Shown piece after piece: positions 1-9,637 of a stretch of DNA of 64,000 nt; positions within the stretch are counted from its first letter, which is position 1; each line of letters opens with the position of its first letter. The DNA is from an uncultured Pelagibacteraceae bacterium (lineage in GTDB: Bacteria > Pseudomonadota > Alphaproteobacteria > Pelagibacterales > Pelagibacteraceae): assembly GCA_902569405.1 (NCBI GenBank), contig CACFTX010000004.1, forward strand, positions 7,501-71,500, given 5' to 3'. The translations under genes and the position numbers were made by a program. The notes beneath the pieces were generated by a model that saw only the letters and a list, made by a program, of their open reading frames with translations, was not told the origin of the DNA and ran no database searches.

Positions 1-750
1 CTACGAGGGTATCTAATCCTCTTCGCTACCCATGCTTTCGTTCCTCAGTGTCAGTAATGATCCAGAAAGCTGCCTTCGCAATCGGTATTCTTTCTAATAT
101 CTACGAATTTCACCTCTACACTAGAAATTCTGCTTTCCTCTATCATACTCTAGCTAAAAAGTTTTGATGGCAGTTCCAGAGTTAAGCTCTGGGATTTCAC
201 CACCAACTTTTTTAACCACCTACGAACTCTTTAAGCCCAGTAATTCCGAACTACGCTAGGTCCCTTCGTATTACCGCGGCTGCTGGCACGAAGTTAGCCG
301 GACCTTCTTATTCGGGTACAGTCATTTTCTTCCCCGACGAAAGAGCTTTACAACCCAAAGGCCTTCTTCACTCACGCGGCATCGCTGCATCAGAGTTTCC
401 TCCATTGTGCAAGATTCCCTACTGCTGCCTCCCGTAGGAGTTTGGGCCGTGTCTCAGTCCCAATGTGGCTGATCATCCTCTCAAATCAGCTATTGATCAA
501 AGTCTTGGTAGGCCATTACCCCACCAACAAACTAATCAAGTGCAGGCTCATCCAATGGCGCATAAAGCTTTCTCCGTAAAGACTTATGAGGTATTAGCAC
601 AAGTTTCCTCGTGTTATTCCTCACCAAAGGGAAGATACCCACATGTTACTCACCCGTCTGCCACTAAGTATTGCTACTTCGTTCGACTTGCATGTATTAG
701 GCGTGCCGCCAGCGTACGTTCTGAGCCATGATCAAACTCTCAAGTTTAAA
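1..750 (-). rRNA. rrs: 16S ribosomal RNA, 5' part (3' part outside the window)
   Basis: Reverse complement contains the 16S 5' signature GAGTTTGATCATGGCTCAGAACG (about 718-740), ACTCCTACGGGAGGCAGCAGT (about 420-440), the CAGCAGCCGCGGTAATAC region (about 273-290) and GGATTAGATACCCTCGTAG at the window edge. Confidence 0.98.
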
Positions 751-1055
751 AACGGCGCACACTAGCTTCTATATAAATTCTAAGAATAAAATTTATATAA
801 TGTTGAAGTGTGTACGACAAATTTTGGTAACCTTAACCGCCCACACTTCTCTTCTTAAATTTCACTTTTAAAATAGCTAATTAGGATAAAAATCCTAATA
901 ATTCACAATAATTTTATTGAGAAAGTGTGACGCTTATAGTCTAAAATATAAGTAAATCAAGCTGTTAACACTTAAAAAAAAGAGGTAAAAATAGCCTAAA
1001 ATAAAGGGTTTTTTTTGATTTTTTTAAATTACTTAATTAATAATTATAAAATTGT

Positions 1056-2360
1056 ATGAAAATTTATTTAGGAAAAATCCAAAAAATAATAAGCAAAAAC
1101 ATAGAGTTTTTTTTACTTTTTACACTAATAACTTTTGCTGTCTTAAGTACTCAAATCTACAATCTTAATAAAGAAAAAACCGTTAGAAATTTCATTACTT
1201 TAACAAATAATATTTATTTTCAGAAAAGCTTAGAACATATTTTTAATAATCTAAAACCCAAATATCAAACTATAAACCATCTTGTATCAAGTGGTGAAAA
1301 CTTTAATAACATCTTACGACGCTATAATGTTTCAGATAAAGAAATTAAAAAAATAAATACTACTTTATCAAAAGTACAGAACTCAAACAGACTTAAGGTT
1401 AATCAAGTTATTAAATTTACAGTTGATCAATCTAAGGATAAAAAAATTATTTATTTACTTTACCCTATATCAAAAACAAAAAAAATAGAAATTACAAGAA
1501 ATTTAAATGAAGATTATTTTGAAAATAAAGAAATAATCACAAATTTAAAAAAAAGAATAGTTTTTACAGAAGGTATAATTACCAACAGTCTATACAAATC
1601 AGCCGAAAATTTAAAAATACCGATAAATCTAATTGTTGAATTTGCTAGAATTTATGGTTTCCAAGTAGACTTTCAAAGAGATATTAGAAAAAATGACTCT
1701 TTCCAAATAATGTATGAGGTTTTTGAAGATGAAAATGGAAAAATATTTGAATCTGGAAATATAATTTTTGCAGACTTGTTTTTAAGAGATCAAAGTAATG
1801 CCCTATATTATTTTAAAGATAAAAAAGATGGAGGACATTATGACGTTAATGGAAAAAGTATTAAAAAAGCTTTAATGAAAACTCCAATTAACGGAGCTAG
1901 ACTTTCTTCAAGTTTTGGGATGAGAAAACATCCTATTGATGGCTTTACTAAAATGCATCGAGGTACAGATTTTGCAGCTCCAAAAGGAACACCAATAATG
2001 GCATCAGGTGATGGCGTAATAATTAGAGCTAAATGGTGTGGTGGCGGAGGTAATTGTATAAAGATAAAACATAATTCAACTTACTCAACTGTTTATGCTC
2101 ACATGAGTAAATTTGCAAATGGAATGAAAGTTGGTCGCAGAGTGAAACAAGGTCAGGTAATTGGTTATGTCGGCTCTACTGGAAAATCAACGGGACCTCA
2201 TCTTCATTATGAAGTAATTGAAAATGGAAAAAAAATAAATTCTCAAACACTTAAATTACCTTCAGGTAAAATTTTAAAAGATAAAAATAGAAAAATATTT
2301 GAAGTTGAAAGAATTAAAATTGATGTGTTAAAATCAGAACTTATTGTAGGGCTAAAATAA
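1056..2360 (+). CDS. M23 family metallopeptidase (murein DD-endopeptidase-like)
   Basis: N-terminal hydrophobic segment; C-terminal LytM motifs HRGTDFAAPKGTPIMASGDG, VYAHMSKF, GPHLHYEV. Confidence 0.9.
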   Translation: MKIYLGKIQKIISKNIEFFLLFTLITFAVLSTQIYNLNKEKTVRNFITLTNNIYFQKSLEHIFNNLKPKYQTINHLVSSGENFNNILRRYNVSDKEIKKINTTLSKVQNSNRLKVNQVIKFTVDQSKDKKIIYLLYPISKTKKIEITRNLNEDYFENKEIITNLKKRIVFTEGIITNSLYKSAENLKIPINLIVEFARIYGFQVDFQRDIRKNDSFQIMYEVFEDENGKIFESGNIIFADLFLRDQSNALYYFKDKKDGGHYDVNGKSIKKALMKTPINGARLSSSFGMRKHPIDGFTKMHRGTDFAAPKGTPIMASGDGVIIRAKWCGGGGNCIKIKHNSTYSTVYAHMSKFANGMKVGRRVKQGQVIGYVGSTGKSTGPHLHYEVIENGKKINSQTLKLPSGKILKDKNRKIFEVERIKIDVLKSELIVGLK

Positions 2361-2361
2361 A

Positions 2362-2742
2362 CTAACTACTAATAATTTTTTTTTCAGCTTCTTTTTCACT
2401 TGGTAAATTGTCCTTTTTAATTTCATTATTTTCGAGATTTTGAAAATTTTTAATAGATTTTCTCTTTTCTTGCTCTTCGATTATTCTTGTAAAATGGTCG
2501 GCATGTTGAAAGTAATTTTCTGACAAAATTTTATCACCATTTGCTAGAGCCTCTCTGGCTAGATCATTGTATTTTTCAATTAATTTTGATGCGTTGTGAT
2601 TATTTCTTCCTGGGGCCTTTCTCTGAAAATTTGTATTTGTTGAAAGGTCAGATTTAAATTTGTTTGTATCACCATTTCTTTTAAAATTTCTATCGTTATT
2701 TCTAAACCTCGATCTTCTATTATTATTTCTAAATATTACCAT
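2362..2742 (-). CDS. DUF4167 family protein
   Basis: Arg/Asn-rich N-terminus followed by a KYNDLAREALANGDKILSENYFQHADHFTRII-like core typical of alphaproteobacterial DUF4167; lies next to prmC. Confidence 0.75.
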   Translation of the reverse strand: MVIFRNNNRRSRFRNNDRNFKRNGDTNKFKSDLSTNTNFQRKAPGRNNHNASKLIEKYNDLAREALANGDKILSENYFQHADHFTRIIEEQEKRKSIKNFQNLENNEIKKDNLPSEKEAEKKIISS

Positions 2743-2756
2743 TAAATTACTTTGTA

Positions 2757-3599
2757 TTAAATTTTTGTGCTAATTATGCAACGATCTTTTTTTCCGTAAT
2801 CCTTAATTATTTTATTAATATAAAAATTATTATTCTTTAATTTATTTACAGCTTCATTTCTTTGATGGCAACCTATCTCTAAAATAAATTTACCATTCTT
2901 TTTTATCAAATTTGAGGTTTTAACAATTACTTTTGTAATTTTTGAAAAACCATCACTACCACCATCCAGTGCAACTTTTGGCTCAAAACAAGCTACATCT
3001 TTTTCCAAATATTTTATATTAAAATTTTTAATATATGGTGGATTGGATAAAATAAGATCATATTTACCAATAAAAAATTTGTCAATATCTGAATTATAAA
3101 ATTTAACTCTATTGCCTAAATGTTGCAATTTTGCATTAAAACGTGCAACATTTAAAGCTTTTTTTGAAATATCCACACCGGTACCCATAAAATTCTTTCT
3201 TTCTTTTAAAATTGATAAAAGTAAACATCCTGAACCCGTACCTATATCTAATATATTTAGTTTTTTTTCTTTTTCATATAACCTTAAAGTTTCCTCTACT
3301 AAAATTTCAGTATCTGGCCTTGGAATTAAGGCATTTTTATCAATAAAATATTTTTGTTTCCAAAATTCCTTAAAATTTATCAAATAAGCAATGGGCTCAC
3401 CTCTTTTTCTTCTCTCAATTAATTTATTAAAATTTCTCAAATAATATTCATCCAATTTTTTTTTTGAATTTAAAATTATATATTTTCGGTCTTTTTTTAT
3501 AATTTTTGAAAGTAGTAATTCACTATCCAGATATGGTGTTTTTATATTGTTTTCCTCTAAAATTTTAGTTGCTTTAACAATTGTTTCGTGAATATTCAT
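2757..3599 (-). CDS. prmC: Peptide chain release factor N5-glutamine methyltransferase
   Basis: SAM-binding DIGTGSGCLLLS, catalytic NPPY (LSNPPYIK), adjacent to prfA. Confidence 0.93.
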   Translation of the reverse strand: MNIHETIVKATKILEENNIKTPYLDSELLLSKIIKKDRKYIILNSKKKLDEYYLRNFNKLIERRKRGEPIAYLINFKEFWKQKYFIDKNALIPRPDTEILVEETLRLYEKEKKLNILDIGTGSGCLLLSILKERKNFMGTGVDISKKALNVARFNAKLQHLGNRVKFYNSDIDKFFIGKYDLILSNPPYIKNFNIKYLEKDVACFEPKVALDGGSDGFSKITKVIVKTSNLIKKNGKFILEIGCHQRNEAVNKLKNNNFYINKIIKDYGKKDRCIISTKI

Positions 3600-4673
3600 T
3601 TAATTTAAAGAACTTAACTTTTCCTCTTGTGCTTGTAAATTTAAGCTTTCTACCATCTCGTCAAATATTTCGCCTTCTAAAAATTCATCTAGTTTATGTA
3701 ATGTTAGGTTTATTCTATGGTCTGTAACTCTGCCTTGAGGAAAGTTATATGTTCTGATCCTTTCAGATCGATCTCCTGTGCCAATTTTATTTTTCCTATC
3801 TTTGGATCTTTCTTGTTCTCTTTTTTGTCTTTCTAATTCATAAATTCTTGATCTTAATATTTTTAAACCTTTTTCTTTATTTCTTATTTGTGATTTTTCA
3901 TCTTGTTGACTGACCACTATTCCAGTGGGAATATGAGTTATTCTAACCGCTGAATCAGTTGTGTTGACACTTTGTCCTCCTGGTCCACTACTTCTAAACA
4001 CGTCTATCCGCAAGTCTTTTTCTTCTATTTTAACATCAACTTCTTCAGCTTCTGGAAGAACTGCTACAGTTGCAGCAGAAGTATGAACTCTTCCTTGAGT
4101 TTCTGTATCTGGAACTCTTTGCACTCTATGAACTCCACTTTCATACTTAAGTGTGGAATATATGTTTTTCCCTTTTACCGAGGCAATTACTTCTTTTAAT
4201 CCTCCGGCATCACTTTTAGAAATGCTTATGAGTTCAAGATTCCATTTTTTTTTATGACTTACTTTTTCGTACATTTTAAAAAGATCTGACGCAAAAAGGC
4301 TGGCTTCTAATCCTCCTGTGCCTGCTCTTATTTCAATAATAGCATTTTTTTTATCTGCATCATCTTTTGGAAGAAGAAATAATTTAATTTTTTTTTCATT
4401 CTTTTCATTTTTTTTTATTAATTCTTCTAACTCCTTTTCGGCCAGTTCTTTCATGTCTTTATCGCTATTTTGATCATTAATAATTTTTTTTAAATCTTTT
4501 TGGTCTTTTTCAAAAGAATTATACTCTTTTATTTCTTTAATAATCTCATTTAAGTCTGAATAGTCTTTTGATCTTTCTGCAAAATTTTTTTTATCAATTT
4601 TTCCTGAAGATAGTTCTTTTTCTAATGAAGAATGCTTTAAGATCAAATCTTCAACTTTATTTTTAGGAATCAT
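3600..4673 (-). CDS. prfA: Peptide chain release factor 1
   Basis: GGQ motif ([25 protein letters not shown]) and RF1 core. Confidence 0.97.
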   Translation of the reverse strand: MIPKNKVEDLILKHSSLEKELSSGKIDKKNFAERSKDYSDLNEIIKEIKEYNSFEKDQKDLKKIINDQNSDKDMKELAEKELEELIKKNEKNEKKIKLFLLPKDDADKKNAIIEIRAGTGGLEASLFASDLFKMYEKVSHKKKWNLELISISKSDAGGLKEVIASVKGKNIYSTLKYESGVHRVQRVPDTETQGRVHTSAATVAVLPEAEEVDVKIEEKDLRIDVFRSSGPGGQSVNTTDSAVRITHIPTGIVVSQQDEKSQIRNKEKGLKILRSRIYELERQKREQERSKDRKNKIGTGDRSERIRTYNFPQGRVTDHRINLTLHKLDEFLEGEIFDEMVESLNLQAQEEKLSSLN

Positions 4674-5773
4674 TAATTATTATTTTCTATTTCTTTAGCT
4701 TTTTTTTCTACCTGATTGACCACTTTCAATATTATATCTTTTGTCAAAATTTTTTGAGATTGGATGCCAGAAAGATAAAGCATATTATTACCTTTTCCAC
4801 CTCCTGTAATTCCTATATCTGTCATCGCAGCTTCACCAGGTCCATTAACTACACATCCAATAACAGATAATGTTATAGGCGTTTTTATATGAGAAAGTTT
4901 TTCTTCTAAAATTTTTACAGTATTTATAACTGGAAACGCTTGTCTAGCACATGATGGGCAAGCGATGATTTTAACTCCTCTATTTCTTAGATTTAAAGAC
5001 TTTAATATTTCATTGCCAATTTTTACTTCTTTTACTGGATCATCTGACAAAGATATTCTTATTGTATCTCCAATTCCATCCATCAAGAGTGAACCTAATC
5101 CTATTGACGATTTAATGCTTCCTGACACGAAACTACCCGCTTCCGTAATTCCTAAATGTAAAGGATAATCACAAACTTTAGAAAGTTGTCTATATGCTGC
5201 TATAGATAAAAAAACATCAGAAGATTTAACGCTTATCTTAAAATTAAAAAAATCTTGATCCTCTAAAATTCTAATATTTCTTAAAGCGCTTTCAACTAAA
5301 GCTTCTGGACATGGTTCTTTATATTTTTCTAATATATCTCTTTCGATAGAACCTGCATTGACACCTATTCTGATTGAACAATTATTATTTTTAGCAGAAG
5401 AAACTACTTCTGCTATTTTTTTTTTACTCCCTATATTTCCTGGATTAATTCTTAAACATTTTGCACCATTTTCAGCCGCCTCAATAGCTCTCTTATAATG
5501 AAAATGAATATCTGCAACAATAGGAACTGATACGTGTCTCGTTATTTCCTTTAACGCAAGTGTTGAATCTTCATCTGGGCAAGATACTCTTACTATGTCA
5601 GCACCTTCGGCTGATATATCATTAATTTGATTTATTGTAGATTTTACATTCGTCGTTAAAGTATTTGTCATAGACTGAACTGATATTGGATTATCTCCAC
5701 CTACTTTAACAGCACCTACATTAATTACTTTAGTTTTTTTTCTTTTTATATCTCTAAATGGTCTTAAATTCAT
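4673..5773 (-). CDS. ispG: 4-hydroxy-3-methylbut-2-enyl diphosphate synthase
   Basis: [32 protein letters not shown] and [10 protein letters not shown] motifs. Confidence 0.97.
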   Translation of the reverse strand: MNLRPFRDIKRKKTKVINVGAVKVGGDNPISVQSMTNTLTTNVKSTINQINDISAEGADIVRVSCPDEDSTLALKEITRHVSVPIVADIHFHYKRAIEAAENGAKCLRINPGNIGSKKKIAEVVSSAKNNNCSIRIGVNAGSIERDILEKYKEPCPEALVESALRNIRILEDQDFFNFKISVKSSDVFLSIAAYRQLSKVCDYPLHLGITEAGSFVSGSIKSSIGLGSLLMDGIGDTIRISLSDDPVKEVKIGNEILKSLNLRNRGVKIIACPSCARQAFPVINTVKILEEKLSHIKTPITLSVIGCVVNGPGEAAMTDIGITGGGKGNNMLYLSGIQSQKILTKDIILKVVNQVEKKAKEIENNN

Positions 5774-5775
5774 TT

Positions 5776-6990
5776 TTATTTATCTAGTTTAAATTCTTTA
5801 TGTAATGCTGAAATTGCCCTCGATATATTTTTTTTGTTTATTAGAACAGATATTTTTATTTCTGAAGTAGATATAACTAAAATATTTATGTTTTTTTTAG
5901 CTAATGCTTTAAACATTCTATATGTTACACCAGGGGTTGCAATCATTCCAACTCCAACAATTGAAACTTTTGAAACATTTTTATCAAAAATCAAATTTCT
6001 AAAACTAATTTTGTTATTTTTTTTGATAAGAAGTTGTGTCTTAGTTAAATCTTCAGATTTTATTGTAAAAGTTAAATCGGTTTCTTTGCCATCTGCAGAT
6101 ATATTTTGGACAACCATATCAACATTGATTGCGTTTTTTGATAATGGTTCAAATATGGAAGCGGCTATGCCTGGTTTGTCTTTAACTCCCACAAGTGTAA
6201 CTTTTGCATCATTTTTAGTAAAAGATATTCCTCTAATAATTTTATTGCTTATAACATTTTTTCTTTTTGTAATTTTTGTTCCATCTTTTTTTACAAAAGA
6301 GGATTTTACCTCTATATCAATTCTATTTAATCTTGCATCCTGTATAGATGTCGGTTGCATAACCTTTGCACCTAAAGAAGCCATTTCAAGCATTTCTTCA
6401 TAGGAGATTATTTTTATTTTTTTTGCTTTTTTTAATGTGTTTGGGTCTGTAGTATAAACACCATCAACATCAGTATAGATTATACATTTTTGCGCTTTAA
6501 AAAATTTAGCACACATAATTGCAGAAGCATCAGATCCTCCTCTGCCTAATGTTGTTATTCTGTTGTTAGTATTTATACCTTGAAAACCAGCAATAATCGG
6601 CACTCCACCCAGTTTAATATAATCTAAAATTTTTTTTTTATTAATATTTATTATCCTTGAAGCACTATACATGCCTTTTGTTAATATTGGAATTTGCCAA
6701 CTCATCCATGATTGAGATTTGTGCCCTAAATGGTTTAACCTTCCAGATATTAAAGCACAAGAAATCTGTTCACCGGCAGAAACAAGCACATCATATTCGG
6801 AAGAAATAAAGTTGTAACTTATTGCTTTTGATTTTTTTACTAAATCATTTGTATTGCCACTCATTGCAGATGAGACCACAATTGGTTTATAACCCTTTTT
6901 TTTATAGCCAACAATTATACCGGCTATTTTTTTAATTCTTTCTATAGTTCCTACTGAACTTCCGCCAAACTTTAACACTATGATTTTCAT
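5776..6990 (-). CDS. lysC: Aspartate kinase
   Basis: N-terminal [32 protein letters not shown], two C-terminal ACT-like segments. Confidence 0.96.
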   Translation of the reverse strand: MKIIVLKFGGSSVGTIERIKKIAGIIVGYKKKGYKPIVVSSAMSGNTNDLVKKSKAISYNFISSEYDVLVSAGEQISCALISGRLNHLGHKSQSWMSWQIPILTKGMYSASRIININKKKILDYIKLGGVPIIAGFQGINTNNRITTLGRGGSDASAIMCAKFFKAQKCIIYTDVDGVYTTDPNTLKKAKKIKIISYEEMLEMASLGAKVMQPTSIQDARLNRIDIEVKSSFVKKDGTKITKRKNVISNKIIRGISFTKNDAKVTLVGVKDKPGIAASIFEPLSKNAINVDMVVQNISADGKETDLTFTIKSEDLTKTQLLIKKNNKISFRNLIFDKNVSKVSIVGVGMIATPGVTYRMFKALAKKNINILVISTSEIKISVLINKKNISRAISALHKEFKLDK

Positions 6991-7058
6991 TGATAATAAT
7001 TTTTATAAAAAATTAAATATATTGATAAAATACATCTTAATTGTAATGTCAACTAACA

Positions 7059-7787
7059 ATGAAAAGTAACACAATAAATAAAAAAGAAATAGAAAAATTT
7101 TCCAAAATGGCCTCTCAATGGTGGAATCCTAACGGAAAATTTAAACCATTACACAAATTTAATCCAGTTAGAATAAAATATATTAAAGATGGTATAATAA
7201 AGCATTTTAAAATAAAATCTTCAACACAACCTTTAAAAAGAATTAATATTCTAGATATTGGTTGTGGAGGTGGCTTACTTTCTGAACCCATGTGCAGATT
7301 GGGAGCAAATGTTGTTGGTATAGATGCATCTAAAAATAATATCGAAACTGCAAAATTTCATGCAAAAAAAAATAGTCTTAAAATTGACTATCTGTGTTCC
7401 TCACCCGAAGTATTAAAAACAAAAAAAAAATTTGATGTAATTTTAAATATGGAAATTATAGAACATGTAGAAAATGTAAATTTTTTTATAAAAAAAAGTT
7501 CTGAACTATTAAAAAAAAATGGATTAATGTTTGTTGCAACTCTAAATAAAACCTTTAAATCATATGTATTTGCAATTGTAGGGGCAGAGTACATTTTGCA
7601 GTGGCTCCCTATAGGAACTCATGACTGGGAAAGATTTATTAAACCTGAAGATTTAATAAAAATATCAAAAAAAAATAGATTAGAACTTAAAAAATTGGAT
7701 GGTTTAAAATTTGATATATTAAATAATAAATGGGATCTTAGTAATGATACTTCAGTAAATTATATTACAAAATTCAAAAAAAATTAA
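7059..7787 (+). CDS. ubiG: Bifunctional 2-polyprenyl-6-hydroxyphenol methylase/3-demethylubiquinol 3-O-methyltransferase
   Basis: WWNPNGKFKPLHKFNPVR, DIGCGGGLLSEPMCRLGA, THDWERF motifs. Confidence 0.95.
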   Translation: MKSNTINKKEIEKFSKMASQWWNPNGKFKPLHKFNPVRIKYIKDGIIKHFKIKSSTQPLKRINILDIGCGGGLLSEPMCRLGANVVGIDASKNNIETAKFHAKKNSLKIDYLCSSPEVLKTKKKFDVILNMEIIEHVENVNFFIKKSSELLKKNGLMFVATLNKTFKSYVFAIVGAEYILQWLPIGTHDWERFIKPEDLIKISKKNRLELKKLDGLKFDILNNKWDLSNDTSVNYITKFKKN

Positions 7788-8212
7788 TTATCTTTCTCAC
7801 TTACCCAGGGAACAATTTCTGTTTCAATTCCTTCTTCATTTAATTCTTTCAACTCTTCTAATGAAGCATTGCCATAAATGCCTTTTGATTTTTTTTTACT
7901 TTTGTAATGTATAGATCTAGCTTCATAGGCAAAATTTTCACCAACATAATCAAAATTATTTTGAATAAATTTTTGATATTTTTTTATAGTTTTTTTTATA
8001 TCTGAAAATTTTTTTTCATTTATTTTTTCTTGTTTTTTTTTTTTAAAATTTAAAATGTTAGGAGACATTAAACTTTTATCAACTTGTAACGAGTTGCAGT
8101 TATAACAATTAATATGTTTTAATTTTTTTAATTTTTCATACTCTCTTGAAGATGCAAACCAACTATCAAAAGATTTATCACAATCCTTACAAATTAAATT
8201 ATATTTTATCAT
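7784..8212 (-). CDS. DUF1178 family protein
   Basis: MIKYNLICKDCDKSFDSWFASSREYEKL with CxxC pairs, typical DUF1178 N-terminus. Confidence 0.8.
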   Translation of the reverse strand: MIKYNLICKDCDKSFDSWFASSREYEKLKKLKHINCYNCNSLQVDKSLMSPNILNFKKKKQEKINEKKFSDIKKTIKKYQKFIQNNFDYVGENFAYEARSIHYKSKKKSKGIYGNASLEELKELNEEGIETEIVPWVSEKDN

Positions 8213-8262
8213 AAAAGCTATTTAGTAATTAATAAACCTAATTCAATGACATTATAATAAAT

Positions 8263-9564
8263 TTATGTTCTATAATCAGCATTAATTTCAATATATTTTT
8301 TAGTAAAATCCATAGAATAAACTTCAAAACTTTTTTGCCCAATTCCCAGATCTATATATAATTCAATCTTTTCATTTTTCATATATTCTTTGGCTTCATC
8401 TTCATTATATAAGTTAGACAATTGACCTTTTTCAACGATCTTAATATCTCCAAATTTTATTAATAACTTGTTTAAATTAATATTAACGTCTGACTTTCCT
8501 ATTGCCATTAAAACTCTTCCAAAATTACAGTCTTCACCTGCAATAGCAGTTTTTACTAAAGGAGAGTTTGCAATTGAAAAAGCAACTTTTTTTGCATCTT
8601 CTTGCGTTTTAGCATTTTTAACACATACTGTTATAAACTTAGACGCTCCTTCTCCGTCAGCAGCAACTCTTTTTGCTAAATTTAAAAGAACAGAGTGTAG
8701 AGCAATATTAAAATCTTTTATTTTTAAATCATTAATATTTTTAATTTTATGATTTTTTGCAATGCCGGTAGAAAAAATTGAAACCATATCATTAGTACTT
8801 GTATCTCCATCGCAGGTGATAGCATTAAATGTTGTTTCAATATTTTTTCTTAATAATTTTTGCAAAACATTTGATGAAATATTTGCGTCTGTAAAAATAA
8901 ATCCCAATGTTGTGGCCATATTTGGGAATATCATTCCAGATCCTTTTGCAATTCCATATATTTTTATGTTGGCATTACCAATTTTACACTCTTCCATTGC
9001 AAGTTTGGGAACTAAGTCAGTTGTCATAATTCCCAAAGCTGCTTTTGTCCATATATATTTATTTTGTGTATACTTAATTTTATCTACAAGTTCTGAAATA
9101 TTTTTTTTAATCTTTTCGGTTGGAAATTTTTCCCCTATTGTTCCCGTGCAACCAAAAAGTATTTCATTTGGTTTTATTTTTGCAGGTTTTTCCTCATCCT
9201 TTTTTTGTTTTTCAGAAAGTCTAGCGGAAAGCTCTTCCGCAATATCTTTTAGACCTTGATAACCTTTTTTTCCAGTAAAAACATTTGCGTTTCTTGTGTT
9301 TATTAATAATGCATTAATTTTTTTATTTTTTAAATTTAAATTCCATTTAATATTTTCAGAAATTATCTTTGATTGAGTATAAACTGACGCATGCTCTGCT
9401 CCTTTTCTAAAATAAAACATTACAAGGTCGTCTCTTTCATTATTATAAAGGTTTGCCGAAGTAGTCGAAATTGATACTCCGTCAACATGCTCTAGGTCCT
9501 GAAAGTCGCCTAATTTTGATTTCTTGCTGCCTGAATTAAAAAAATTACCAAAGTTTATTGCCAT
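8263..9564 (-). CDS. argJ: Bifunctional glutamate N-acetyltransferase/amino-acid acetyltransferase
   Basis: KGSGMIFPNMATTLGFIFTD autoprocessing region, NTRNANVFTG, CDGDTSTND, GEDCNFGRVLMAIGKS. Confidence 0.95.
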   Translation of the reverse strand: MAINFGNFFNSGSKKSKLGDFQDLEHVDGVSISTTSANLYNNERDDLVMFYFRKGAEHASVYTQSKIISENIKWNLNLKNKKINALLINTRNANVFTGKKGYQGLKDIAEELSARLSEKQKKDEEKPAKIKPNEILFGCTGTIGEKFPTEKIKKNISELVDKIKYTQNKYIWTKAALGIMTTDLVPKLAMEECKIGNANIKIYGIAKGSGMIFPNMATTLGFIFTDANISSNVLQKLLRKNIETTFNAITCDGDTSTNDMVSIFSTGIAKNHKIKNINDLKIKDFNIALHSVLLNLAKRVAADGEGASKFITVCVKNAKTQEDAKKVAFSIANSPLVKTAIAGEDCNFGRVLMAIGKSDVNINLNKLLIKFGDIKIVEKGQLSNLYNEDEAKEYMKNEKIELYIDLGIGQKSFEVYSMDFTKKYIEINADYRT

Positions 9565-9637
9565 ACTATTTAAATTAGTTATTTAATACCTATATATTTA
9601 ATATATTAAAACTATATATCAAAAAATTAAAATTGAG

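Noticed and set aside
465-731. 88-aa ORF
   Set aside because: Lies entirely inside the 16S rRNA gene (antisense); spurious.
5834-6403. 189-aa ORF antisense to lysC, and similar long antisense ORFs (for example 8762-9259, 52758-53171, 58320-58691)
   Set aside because: Hydrophobic low-complexity translations that mirror well-supported genes on the other strand; expected by chance in AT-rich coding DNA.
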